From NCBI GenBank assembly GCA_934658705.1, contig CAKUHP010000002.1, forward strand, positions 34,249 to 98,248: a stretch of DNA of 64,000 bases, read 5' to 3'. The stretch is from an uncultured Collinsella sp. Its GTDB lineage: Bacteria > Actinomycetota > Coriobacteriia > Coriobacteriales > Coriobacteriaceae. Shown in pieces: positions 1-7,308 of this stretch (the first letter of the stretch is position 1; the number at the start of each line of letters is the position of its first letter). Below the pieces are notes generated by a model, which saw nothing but the letters and a program-made list of their open reading frames with translations, did no database searches and had not been told where the DNA came from. The position numbers were made by a program, and so were the translations under genes.

Positions 1-2
1 CT

Positions 3-1049
3 CTTGCTAAGGATGAATATAAGGATGCCTTTATTAACGGGGCTATGCTCTCAATGGAAGATCCCACTCGCCAGTATGAGGATGTTTCATATGTGGACGC
101 TTCTGGTATCTATCGTCGCGTAAAAGAAGATCTGAATGTTGGTAAGTTGTCCGATATTCTCGAAAACGAGCGCACGAGTGTCGAGGTTGATCAGGCTTAC
201 GGAGCTTGGTGGTATAGCTGTATTCCGGTGAAGGCTATCGAAAAGAATGGCCTTCCCATGCCTTTCTTTATCCGCTGTGACGACGTTGAATTTGGCATGC
301 GCAATAAGCCTGTCTACATGACTATGAATTGCATTTGCGTGTGGCATGCAAGCTTTGAGGGCCGTTTCCGCGCTTCGGTTGATTGCTACCAGTACTTCCG
401 GAACTTCTTTGCCATGATTGCCCTTGATGATTGCGCTGATGAGAGGATGTTTGTCCTGCGTATCCAGCGAGGGGTGCGTCAAAAGTTGCGCGATATGGAC
501 TATCAGGCTGCCGAGTTTATTCTTGATGGCCTTGAGGATTATCTTCGCGGCCCCGAGTATCTCCAGAAGCTTGATGGCGCCGCGACGATGATTGGCAAGG
601 GCAAGCTAAACGAGAAGCTGATTCCTGTTTCCGAAATGGCCCCAGAGCTTCTTCGCAGGGCCGGCGTTACGGAGCAGGTGCTCGCCAACGTTAACTTCGA
701 ATCTCATTCTTCGAAATTTATGAAGTATTGGAGATTCATTCCTTACGACAAGCATTATCTCCCCGATGCCCTGTTGCGCGGGAAGCCCGGCTATGTGGTC
801 AAGAACGGCGGCTGCACGCTTGAGGGTGGCTCGACGCGTTGCAAGACGCTGGTCTTTCTCGACCCGACTCGTGAGAAGGGGGCTGTTCGCACGATGGACC
901 GAGCGAGGTTTAAGACTATTCGTCGCAGAGAACATGAGCTGATGGCGCGCTATCGTAAAGAAGGCAAGAGCGTCAGAGTGGCGTGGAAAGATGCCATGCC
1001 GTATATGACTTCGCAAGAGTTCTGGGAACAGTATTTAGGTCTGAAATAA
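3..1049 (+). CDS. GT2 glycosyltransferase, galactofuranosyltransferase-like (5' end outside window)
   Basis: The frame is open from the left edge, so only the last 348 residues are visible and the start lies outside. The segment FFIRCDDVEFGMR followed by VWHASFEGRF and YFRNFFAM matches the late catalytic region of GlfT2-type GT2 enzymes (acidic D-D-x-E, then WH, then an RN helix). These enzymes add galactofuranose from UDP-Galf to a lipid-linked or cell-wall glycan on the cytoplasmic face. A UDP-galactopyranose mutase gene (glf) and a polysaccharide ABC exporter lie within 6 kb, which supports a Galf substrate. The N-terminal nucleotide-binding part is not seen, so donor specificity is inferred from context. 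The stop codon lies inside a terminator hairpin. Confidence 0.75.
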   Translation, partial: LAKDEYKDAFINGAMLSMEDPTRQYEDVSYVDASGIYRRVKEDLNVGKLSDILENERTSVEVDQAYGAWWYSCIPVKAIEKNGLPMPFFIRCDDVEFGMRNKPVYMTMNCICVWHASFEGRFRASVDCYQYFRNFFAMIALDDCADERMFVLRIQRGVRQKLRDMDYQAAEFILDGLEDYLRGPEYLQKLDGAATMIGKGKLNEKLIPVSEMAPELLRRAGVTEQVLANVNFESHSSKFMKYWRFIPYDKHYLPDALLRGKPGYVVKNGGCTLEGGSTRCKTLVFLDPTREKGAVRTMDRARFKTIRRREHELMARYRKEGKSVRVAWKDAMPYMTSQEFWEQYLGLK

Positions 1050-1085
1050 GAAGAGGTCCGGATTAAGTCCGGACCTCTTCTTATT
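1045..1085. terminator. Bidirectional terminator overlapping two stop codons
   Basis: A perfect 18-bp inverted repeat (1045-1062 and 1068-1085) with a 5-nt loop. The AATAAG ends give A/T runs on both sides, so it can work on both strands. The TAA of the upstream plus-strand gene (1047-1049) and the TAA of the convergent minus-strand gene (1081-1083) both lie inside the arms. Confidence 0.9.
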
Positions 1086-2010
1086 TTGAATAGGTTTTAT
1101 ATGCTTGCAGCTCCCATTGCTTACGCTCAACTTTCGCAACTGAGTCGAGGATAAGGCCTGTTGCCAGGCTCAGTCCACAAAGGAACATGAACGAGACGGC
1201 GAGCATAGCGGTGGGGAAGCGAGGCACCAAGCCGGTTTGGAAGTATTCTGCGACGATCGGTACGCCGAGCGCGAGTCCTATGATTGCAAAGATGAGTGCA
1301 ATAAGACTAAAGAACTTAAGCGGGCGATAGTCTTTAAAGAGCGTTCCGATCATTGCGATGACCTTTATGCCGTCACTAACTGTGTTGAGCTTGGACTCGG
1401 AGCCTGCAGGTCTGTCTCGATACTCCACTGGTACGTCTTGAATACGCCAGCGGTGGTCGACGGCATGGATGGAGAGCTCGGTTTCAATCTGGAAGCCTTC
1501 GCTCAAAACGGGGAAGGTCTTGACGAAGGGCTAGCTCATAGCTCTATAGCCCGTCATCACGTCGTCAAAGCTGTAACCGTATATCCACTTGATCATGGCG
1601 CGAACAAGGTTGTTGCCAAAGCCGTGAAAGGCTCGTTTATTCTCTTCGGCATAGGTGCCGTTTGACAGGCGATCGCCAACAGTCATATCTGCGTCGCCGT
1701 TGAGGATGGGATCGCAGAGTGACTTGGCGGCTTCGGCGGGGTATGTGTCGTCGCCGTCGACCATCAAGTAGCACTCGGCATCGATATCGCGGAACATCTG
1801 GCGGCACACGTTTCCCTTGCCCTGCCTGGGCTCGTGGCGCACCGTGGCCCCGTGCTGTTTGGCGATTTGCGAAGTGTCGTCGGACGAGTTGTTGTCGTAC
1901 ACATAGACAGCTGCACCGGGCAGCTGTCGATGAAAATCGTCGATAACTTTGCCAATTGTCAGCGCTTCGTTGTAACAGGGGATAATGACTGCGGTATTCG
2001 AATAGCCCAT
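1081..2010 (-). pseudogene. GT2 polyprenyl-phosphate glycosyltransferase interrupted by an in-frame TAG
   Basis: Two stretches in the same frame together make one 309-codon gene. The first (start at 2010, RBS AAAGGAGG) has the GT2 fold: VIIPCYNE, the VDGDDTYP DxD-type metal site and MTGYRAMS. A TAG at 1531-1533 stops it at codon 160. Translation in the same frame then continues PFVKTFPVLSEGF, IETELSIHA and VEYRDR, followed by two hydrophobic helices typical of DPM1/GtrB-like enzymes that glycosylate undecaprenyl phosphate. Because the frame is kept, this is a nonsense change, not a frameshift. The gene is either recently broken, read through, or affected by a sequencing error. Product specificity is unknown. 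Confidence 0.8.
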
Positions 2011-2041
2011 TTGGACCTCCTTTATGGCTCAACTGGTCAAA

Positions 2042-2070
2042 AGTATACCTATCGATCGCCCTCACGGTTA
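2042..2070 (-). promoter_or_regulatory. Possible sigma-70 promoter for the broken GT2 gene
   Basis: On the minus strand TAACCG and TATACT are separated by 17 nt, ending 32 nt before the start codon. The -10 is good and the -35 is weak. Confidence 0.4.
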
Positions 2071-2169
2071 GATATGGGTTAGTTCTCCAGATTTGTTGCG
2101 GTGGGTTATCGCTTGCGCTGGAGGGCTATACTTTCCACTGTTATGTTATACGAGACAAGGAGTTGGTCC

Positions 2170-3015
2170 GTGGCTGACAACGTAGAGAGTCAGAAAGCGG
2201 TGGCTAAACCGGCCTCTCACGCTAAAAATGATTTTGAAAAGGACAAGTTTATCCTTAAGCAGCTTGTCACCAAAGATTTTAAGATTAAATACCGTCGCAG
2301 TGTCTTGGGCGTGGCGTGGTCCGTGCTCAACCCGCTGTTGATGATGGTTGTTATGTCGATCGTGTTTTCGACGATTTTTGGCCAGAGCCGCAATGGGTCT
2401 ATTACGCCCGAGATGTACCCGTTGTACTTGATTGTCGGTAACATTACGTTCTCCGTCATGTCTGAGTCGACGAACCAGGCGCTCATGTCCATCATTTGGG
2501 CGTCTTCTCTGCTCAAGAAGGTTAAGGTCCACCGCTGGGTGTTCCCGGTGCAAAAGGTCCTGTTCTCTCTTGTTAACTTTTCCTTCTCTTTGGTTGCCGT
2601 CGCCCTTGTTATGCTCTTTTTCCGCGTGGTTCCTACCTGGCATTTAATCCTGCTGCCGGTTTGTCTGCTGTTGCTCATGTGCTTCTGCATGGGCTTGGGC
2701 ATGATGCTGTCGGCATTGGCGGTCTTTTTCCGCGATGTTATGCATCTGTGGACCGTTGTCATCACGGCCTGGATGTATCTGACGCCGATTTTCTGGACGA
2801 CTGATTACATCAGCCAGATGGCGCATTGGATTCAGGTGCTGGTGGTTGTGAATCCCATGTACAACTATCTGCAGTTTATGCGTGATATCTTCCTGTTCAA
2901 CACCGTGCCCTCCGCGCTTACCTTTGGGCTGTGCGTTGTTTGGGCCGTTATTGCCCTTGCCATTGGTTATACCGTGTTCCACAAGACCGAGCACAAGTTC
3001 ATTCTCTACATCTAA
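2170..3015 (+). CDS. ABC-2 type polysaccharide/teichoic-acid export permease
   Basis: A 281-residue membrane protein of the Wzm/TagG/RfbA-type ABC2 permease family. It has the cytoplasmic start LKQLVTKDFKIKYRRSVLG, then about six hydrophobic segments and a charged C-terminus (HKTEHKFILYI). It should form the membrane channel that moves an undecaprenyl-linked glycan across the membrane with the ATPase encoded 11 nt downstream. The GTG at 2170 is chosen because AAGGAG ends 7 nt before it; an upstream GTG at 2101 has no ribosome site. Neighbouring GT2 and glf genes resemble the mycobacterial galactan export setting (inference). A TATACT -10-like box lies at 2127-2132 with no convincing -35. Confidence 0.88.
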   Translation: MADNVESQKAVAKPASHAKNDFEKDKFILKQLVTKDFKIKYRRSVLGVAWSVLNPLLMMVVMSIVFSTIFGQSRNGSITPEMYPLYLIVGNITFSVMSESTNQALMSIIWASSLLKKVKVHRWVFPVQKVLFSLVNFSFSLVAVALVMLFFRVVPTWHLILLPVCLLLLMCFCMGLGMMLSALAVFFRDVMHLWTVVITAWMYLTPIFWTTDYISQMAHWIQVLVVVNPMYNYLQFMRDIFLFNTVPSALTFGLCVVWAVIALAIGYTVFHKTEHKFILYI

Positions 3016-3026
3016 GGAGTGCTGTA

Positions 3027-3794
3027 ATGACTGAATCTGCTATTGATTACAGCAAGCAGCCCCTTGCTGTTGAGGTCAAAGACGTCACCATGATCTTTAA
3101 TATGGCGTCTGAGTCGCTTACAAACCTCAAGGAATACTTTATTAAGCTCGCCAAGCACGAGCTGTTCTTTGAGGAGTTCCGCGCCCTTAAGCACATTTCG
3201 TTCGACGTGCATCGCGGCGAGGTCGTTGGTCTTGTTGGAACCAACGGCTCTGGTAAATCTACGATGCTCAAGATCATTGCTGGCGTTTTGGAGCCCAGCG
3301 AGGGTGAGGTTAAGGTCCACGGCAACATTGCGCCGCTAATCGAGCTTGGCGCCGGCTTTGACCCTGAGCTTACCGCGCGCGAGAACATCTACCTTAATGG
3401 TGCGCTGCTTGGATATACCAAGGAGTTCATCGATGCTAGTTTTGACGAGATTATCGAGTTTGCTGAGCTCAAAGATTTTGTTGACATGCCCTTGAAGAAC
3501 TTCTCTTCGGGCATGGTTGCGCGCATCGCCTTTGCTATCGCTACGATTACCGAGCCCGATATTTTGATTGTCGATGAGACGCTTTCTGTTGGCGATGTCT
3601 TTTTCCAGCAGAAGTGCGAGCGCCGCATTCAGCACTTTATCCAGAGCGGTGACGTCACGGTATTGTTCGTTTCTCACTCCATGGAGCAGGTTGAGCGCAT
3701 TTGCCAGCGTGCCGTATGGATCGAAAAGGGCGACCTGCGTATGGATGGCCCCGTGGACGAGGTCTGCAAGGCGTACCACGACCAGTTCAAGTAG
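3027..3794 (+). CDS. ABC transporter ATP-binding subunit for polysaccharide export
   Basis: A 255-residue ATPase of the Wzt/TagH class. Walker A is GTNGSGKST (residues 71-79), the signature is NFSSGMVAR and Walker B is ILIVDETLSVGD, followed by the H-loop VSHS. The N-terminal stretch before Walker A (FNMASESLTNLKEYF) is typical of polysaccharide and teichoic-acid exporters. No extra C-terminal carbohydrate-binding domain is present, so terminal-sugar recognition as in some Wzt proteins is unlikely. The start is the ATG at 3027 with TAAGGAG just upstream, 11 nt after the permease stop, so the two are surely cotranscribed. It powers glycan flipping at the inner membrane face. Confidence 0.9.
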   Translation: MTESAIDYSKQPLAVEVKDVTMIFNMASESLTNLKEYFIKLAKHELFFEEFRALKHISFDVHRGEVVGLVGTNGSGKSTMLKIIAGVLEPSEGEVKVHGNIAPLIELGAGFDPELTARENIYLNGALLGYTKEFIDASFDEIIEFAELKDFVDMPLKNFSSGMVARIAFAIATITEPDILIVDETLSVGDVFFQQKCERRIQHFIQSGDVTVLFVSHSMEQVERICQRAVWIEKGDLRMDGPVDEVCKAYHDQFK

Positions 3795-3848
3795 GTTATA
3801 ATTTATTGGCCGTGTGAACTTGCACTCGCTTGGATGTGCGGTTTTTAT

Positions 3849-3925
3849 GCTCCATTAGCTCAGTTGGATAGAGCAGGGGACTTCTAATCCCAAGGTCGAC
3901 GGTTCGAATCCGCCATGGAGCACCA
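3849..3925 (+). tRNA. tRNA-Arg (anticodon TCT)
   Basis: A full cloverleaf: acceptor GCTCCAT pairs with ATGGAGC, D-stem GCTC/GAGC, anticodon stem GGGA/TCCC with loop CTTCTAA (anticodon TCT, reads AGA), T-arm GACGG-TTCGAAT-CCGCC, discriminator A and encoded CCA (3923-3925). A consensus TATAAT lies at 3797-3802, at the end of the ABC ATPase gene. A terminator follows 10 nt after the CCA. Confidence 0.95.
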
Positions 3926-3935
3926 TCAAAACACC

Positions 3936-3962
3936 AGGCCGGGCCGTGTGCCCGGCCTTTTG
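3936..3962 (+). terminator. Rho-independent terminator of tRNA-Arg
   Basis: A perfect 9-bp stem AGGCCGGGC/GCCCGGCCT with a 5-nt loop, running into TTTT. Confidence 0.9.
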
Positions 3963-3991
3963 CATAAAATGCGGCGGCGCACAGCGGCGCG

Positions 3992-4105
3992 CTACGACTC
4001 CCCGCCGGGCATGATTCTATGCACCTCGCGGGCCGCCTGCTCCATCTGCGCGACGCCCGGGCGGAGGTAGTGCTGGGTCTTTGCTTTATGGGACGTATTG
4101 GCGTG
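3992..4105 (-). pseudogene. Remnant of a tyrosine-recombinase-like C-terminus
   Basis: In the 383-nt gap between tRNA-Arg and the AAA+ gene, the minus strand carries 37 open codons ending in TAG (3992-3994), directly preceded by another stop (4106-4108). They read HANTSHKAKTQHYLRPG then VAQMEQAAREVHRIMPGGES. The order H...T..HYLRP followed by an amphipathic helix resembles the last His/catalytic Tyr box and C-terminal helix of phage-type integrases. The rest of the gene is absent. A position next to the 3' end of a tRNA is a classic integration site, so this is probably a relic of a lost element. The family assignment rests on a short stretch. Confidence 0.4.
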
Positions 4106-4193
4106 CTATTTTTTTGGCTGTAAGACATGGGGATGACTTACAGCCTCTTTTGTCTGATCCTTCCTGCCGCGTACCCTTTGTTGTCCATATCGC

Positions 4194-4244
4194 TTTATCG
4201 GTATATTGGTATGATGTGAGATGATTTATCGGTCCACCGATATT
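4194..4244 (+). promoter_or_regulatory. Iterated TTTATCGGT sites upstream of the AAA+ gene
   Basis: TTTATCGGT occurs at 4194-4202 and 4225-4233. A one-mismatch core copy (TATATTGGT) is at 4202-4210, and an inverted copy (AATATCGGT on the minus strand) is at 4236-4244. The last two sites form the dyad ATCGGT-CC-ACCGAT. A TATGAT -10-like box (4210-4215) sits among them. This looks like an operator cluster, about 65 nt before the start codon. The regulator is unknown. Confidence 0.5.
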
Positions 4245-4308
4245 CTTTTTGGTGCTGCGGTACGCCTTCTAGTGATAGCGGGCGGTCGTTATTTTCTAGG
4301 AGCTTGCA

Positions 4309-5490
4309 ATGATTGATTACCGCAATCCGTATACGCCCGGTGCCGGTGCGATGCCCAAATACCTTGCTGGGCGCGATGATATTCTTGAATCAGCTTCTCT
4401 CCAGCTCAAGGCCCTTGCAGCAAACTATCAGAGCCGCTCGCTTGTTTTGTACGGTCTTAGGGGCGTCGGCAAAACGGTGTTGCTTAACTCAATCGAATCA
4501 ATTGCCGAGGGAGAAGGTATTCTTGTTCGCCATATTGAGGTCGAAGAGAAGAAAGGTCTAATCGCTCCCTTGGCTTCGGCCTGTTGCTCGCTGTCTGCTT
4601 CGCTTAACAAAATTGAACTTGTTAAGAGTAAATTGGAGCAGATTAAGAATCTGTTTACCTCGTTAACGCTGTCTGTTGACGCGGGGGATGGCTCACTATC
4701 TCTGGGCTTTAATGAAGAGGCCCTTGGGGCGTCCCTCGCCTCGTCTCATAATTTGTCGGGTGACTTTACCGACGTGCTTGTTGTTCTGGGTAAATATGCT
4801 CAAGCTGCAGGGTCTTCTATTTTTATTGGAATTGACGAGCTACAGTATGCCAGTAAAGAAGAGCTTGAGGCCTTAACATGTGCACTCCATCGCGCGACTC
4901 AGCTTGGCCTTCCCGTTATGTTTGGCTGTGCTGGATTGCCTAAGCTTCTAAAGATGTTGGGCGAAGCTAAAACCTATTCCGAGAGGCAATTTAATTTTGT
5001 GAAGGTCGATTCGCTTCCTCGCGACAAATCGGTTGAAGCGATTGTGAGGCCTGCGCAAAAGCTTGATGTTCTCTATTCCGATGAGGCGGTTGACGCAATC
5101 ATCGACTACACGGAGGGGTATCCGTATTTCATTCAGGAGCTTTGTTCGACCATTTGGACATCGTCCGATAACAAGTGTATTTCATTGGAGACTGTTCTCG
5201 AATGCACTTCTTTAACTGATATCCGCCTTGACGAGGGTTTCTTTAGCGTTCGATACGATCGATGCACCCCAAGGCAAAAGGAGTTTTTGATTGCGATGGT
5301 TCGCTGTGGCGAGCTTCCTTGTACGATTGCAAATGTGGCTCATTATATGGAGAGTAATGTTTCGTCTATTGGACCCTTGCGTGCGCAGTTAATTAGCAAA
5401 GGTATGATTTATTCTGCCGCAAGGGGAGAAGTCGATTTTACTGTTCCTCAGTTTGATCGTTATCTGAGGCGAACGGAACAAATCGTCTAG
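4309..5490 (+). CDS. Orphan AAA+/STAND-like ATPase
   Basis: A 393-residue ATP-binding protein. It starts with the NPYTPGAG...LAGRDD lead-in seen in a widespread orphan AAA_16-like family. It has Walker A GLRGVGKT (residues 49-56), Walker B FIGIDELQY, sensor-1-like VMFGCAGLP and a C-terminal winged-helix-like part ending FTVPQFDRYLRR. The fold resembles Orc1/Cdc6 and STAND ATPases, but no effector domain is fused. Start ATG 4309 follows AGGAG. Base composition is clearly lower in GC than the later housekeeping genes. It lies between a tRNA with an integrase-like remnant and glf, suggesting a transferred cargo gene. Its function is unknown; regulation, element maintenance or defence are all possible. 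Confidence 0.75.
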   Translation: MIDYRNPYTPGAGAMPKYLAGRDDILESASLQLKALAANYQSRSLVLYGLRGVGKTVLLNSIESIAEGEGILVRHIEVEEKKGLIAPLASACCSLSASLNKIELVKSKLEQIKNLFTSLTLSVDAGDGSLSLGFNEEALGASLASSHNLSGDFTDVLVVLGKYAQAAGSSIFIGIDELQYASKEELEALTCALHRATQLGLPVMFGCAGLPKLLKMLGEAKTYSERQFNFVKVDSLPRDKSVEAIVRPAQKLDVLYSDEAVDAIIDYTEGYPYFIQELCSTIWTSSDNKCISLETVLECTSLTDIRLDEGFFSVRYDRCTPRQKEFLIAMVRCGELPCTIANVAHYMESNVSSIGPLRAQLISKGMIYSAARGEVDFTVPQFDRYLRRTEQIV

Positions 5491-5500
5491 ATACTTAAGC

Positions 5501-5540
5501 AGGAAGCCCCGCACGGCGATGGTGCTGTGCGGGGCTTCCT
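5501..5540. terminator. Convergent stem-loop between the AAA+ gene and glf
   Basis: A perfect 14-bp stem (5501-5514 and 5527-5540, AGGAAGCCCCGCAC) with a 12-nt loop, between two convergent genes. It has no clear U-tract on either side, so termination is inferred from position. Confidence 0.65.
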
Positions 5541-5580
5541 GGCCTTGTGTATGCGGCTGTCCGTTTCGGCCGTTGGGTTT

Positions 5581-6705
5581 CTACGCCTCCGTCGGCTCCA
5601 CGCCCAGCTCGTTGCGGACGAGCTCGAAGGCGGCGGCGATGGCCTTGTCCATGTCGTAGTACTTGTAGCCGCCCAGGCGACCGGCGAAGATCACGTCGCC
5701 CTCCTGCGCCGCCAGCTCCTCGTACTGCTTGTAGAGGGCCTCGTTCTTGGCGTCGTTGATGGGGTAGTAGGGCTCGTCGCCGGGCTTCCAGTCGGCCGGG
5801 TACTCGCGCGTGATGACGGTCTTGTCCTGCGTGCCGAACTCGAAGTGCTTGTGCTCGATGATGCGCGTGTAGGGGACCTCGCGCTCGGTGTAGTTGACCA
5901 CGGCCACGCCCTGGTGGTCCTGCTCGTCGAGCGTCTCGGTCTCAAAGCGTAGGCTGCGGTACTCGAGCGTGCCAAGCTTAAAGTCGTAGAACGCGTCGAT
6001 GGGGCCGCAGTAGATCGTCTTGGCGGCGATATCGGGCTCGGCAGCGATCAGTTCCTTGTACTCCACGCCGCAGCGCACCTCGACGCCCTCGAGCATGTTG
6101 GCGACCATCTTGGTGTAGCCGCCCATGGGGATGCCCTGGTAGCGGTCGTTGAAGTAGTTGTTGTCGTAGGTAAAGCGGCAGGGGAGGCGCTTGATGATGC
6201 TCGCGGGAAGATCCTTGCAGTCGCGGCCCCACTGCTTCTCGGTGTAGCCCTTCACGAGCGTCTCGAAGATGTCGCGGCCGACGAGCGACAGCGCCTGCTC
6301 CTCGAGGTTCTGCGGCTCGCCGATGTTCTCGGCTGCAACCTGCTCGGCGATCTTTGCCTTGGCGTCTGCCGGCGTGACGACGCCCGGCCACATCTTGGCG
6401 AAGGTGTTCATGTTGAAGGGCATGTTGTACATGTTGCCGTGGAAGTTGGCGACCGGCGAGTTGACGTAGTTGTTGAACTCGGCAAAGCGGTTGACGTAGT
6501 CCCAGACGTGCTTCATGGAGGTGTGGAAGATGTGCGCGCCGTAGCGGTGGACCTGGATGCCCTCGACGTCCTCGGTGTAGATGTTGCCGGCGATGTGGTC
6601 GCGGCGGTCGATGACTAGGACCGACTTGCCGGCGCGCTTGGCGGCGTTGGCGAAGACGGCGCCCGAAAGGCCGGCACCGACGACGAGATAATCGTACTGG
6701 GACAT
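5581..6705 (-). CDS. glf: UDP-galactopyranose mutase
   Basis: A 374-residue FAD enzyme that interconverts UDP-galactopyranose and UDP-galactofuranose in the cytoplasm, supplying Galf for surface glycans. The N-terminal dinucleotide motif is VVGAGLSGAVFA, with RYGAHIFHTS, GYTEKQWG, IPMGGYTKM and the C-terminal FAGRLGGYKYYDMD, all standard UGM signatures; length is normal. The start chosen is ATG 6705 (MSQYDYLVVGAG), which has AAGGAG 7 nt upstream; a longer in-frame start at 6756 has no family support. It is the last gene downstream of aroQ on the minus strand (78-nt gap), but functionally it belongs with the GT2 and ABC genes to its left. Confidence 0.95.
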   Translation of the reverse strand: MSQYDYLVVGAGLSGAVFANAAKRAGKSVLVIDRRDHIAGNIYTEDVEGIQVHRYGAHIFHTSMKHVWDYVNRFAEFNNYVNSPVANFHGNMYNMPFNMNTFAKMWPGVVTPADAKAKIAEQVAAENIGEPQNLEEQALSLVGRDIFETLVKGYTEKQWGRDCKDLPASIIKRLPCRFTYDNNYFNDRYQGIPMGGYTKMVANMLEGVEVRCGVEYKELIAAEPDIAAKTIYCGPIDAFYDFKLGTLEYRSLRFETETLDEQDHQGVAVVNYTEREVPYTRIIEHKHFEFGTQDKTVITREYPADWKPGDEPYYPINDAKNEALYKQYEELAAQEGDVIFAGRLGGYKYYDMDKAIAAAFELVRNELGVEPTEA

Positions 6706-6783
6706 GGATATGCTCCTTTGTATGTCAATTGGACAGATACGTAAGATTTGGGACAAGCGTTACTGGCTGCTTTGCCCCAACGA

Positions 6784-7221
6784 TTAGTGTAGCAGATGCT
6801 CTTTCAGCAGCTCGAGCGCGTGGACATAGCCTTGGAGGCCTTCTCCGGTGATGGTGGCGAAGCAGGCCAAGCGCGCGTAGCTCACCTGGCGGAAGTCCTC
6901 GCGCGTCTCGACAGCGCTAATGTGGACCTCGACGGCGGGGATGGCGACGGCCTTGAGGGCGTCCAGGATCGCTACGCTGGTATGCGTGTAGGCTGCCGGG
7001 TTGATGACGATGCCGTCGACTTTGCCGTAGACCTCCTGGATCTTGTCGACGATACTGCCCTCGTGGTTGGACTGGAAGACCTCGACCTCGTCAAAGCCCT
7101 GGGCGGCGCCGGCTTCCTTGCAGATTTGGACCAGGCGGTCGTAGTTGTCGCTGCCGTAGATGCCCGGCTCGCGGATGCCGAGCATGTTGAGGTTAGGGCC
7201 GTTGATAACGAGTGCTTTCAT
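6784..7221 (-). CDS. aroQ: 3-dehydroquinate dehydratase, type II
   Basis: A 145-residue type II dehydroquinase, which dehydrates 3-dehydroquinate to 3-dehydroshikimate (third step of the shikimate pathway). Signatures are NGPNLNMLGIREPGIYG with the catalytic Tyr, FQSNHEGSIVD, NPAAYTHTSVAI and VEVHISAVETREDFR. Start ATG 7221 has AAGGAAG upstream; an upstream in-frame ATG at 7275 would add 18 unsupported residues and run into a hairpin repeat. It lies downstream of the aroE-aroK fusion with a palindromic repeat between them, so its expression may be partly separated from the upstream genes. Confidence 0.95.
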   Translation of the reverse strand: MKALVINGPNLNMLGIREPGIYGSDNYDRLVQICKEAGAAQGFDEVEVFQSNHEGSIVDKIQEVYGKVDGIVINPAAYTHTSVAILDALKAVAIPAVEVHISAVETREDFRQVSYARLACFATITGEGLQGYVHALELLKEHLLH

Positions 7222-7264
7222 GGTTGCTTCCTTTGCGGTCGGGTGGTGCGGCGGGGTTGAATGG

Positions 7265-7305
7265 AAAACCACCACAAAGGTGCCTGTCCCCTTTGTGGTG
7301 GTTTT
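7265..7305. repeat. Palindromic intergenic element with GGGGACAGGCACC core
   Basis: A perfect 16-bp inverted repeat (7265-7280, 7290-7305) with a 9-nt loop. On the minus strand it contains GGGGACAGGCACC, and the arms end in AAAA/TTTT. It sits between the aroE-aroK fusion and aroQ, starting to the left of the fusion's stop codon. It could act as a terminator on either strand, but its core relates it to the other GGGAC repeats of this window. Confidence 0.8.
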
Positions 7306-7308
7306 TGG

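Noticed and set aside
1531-1533. TAG decoded as pyrrolysine or by another recoding
   Set aside because: No pyl genes or downstream recoding element seen, and the family gives no reason for it. A nonsense mutation is simpler.
3796-4128. Minus-strand frame with WRIRTVDLGIRSPLL covering tRNA-Arg
   Set aside because: This is antisense of the tRNA, a well-known false protein. Only the separate frame at 3992-4105 looks like a gene remnant.
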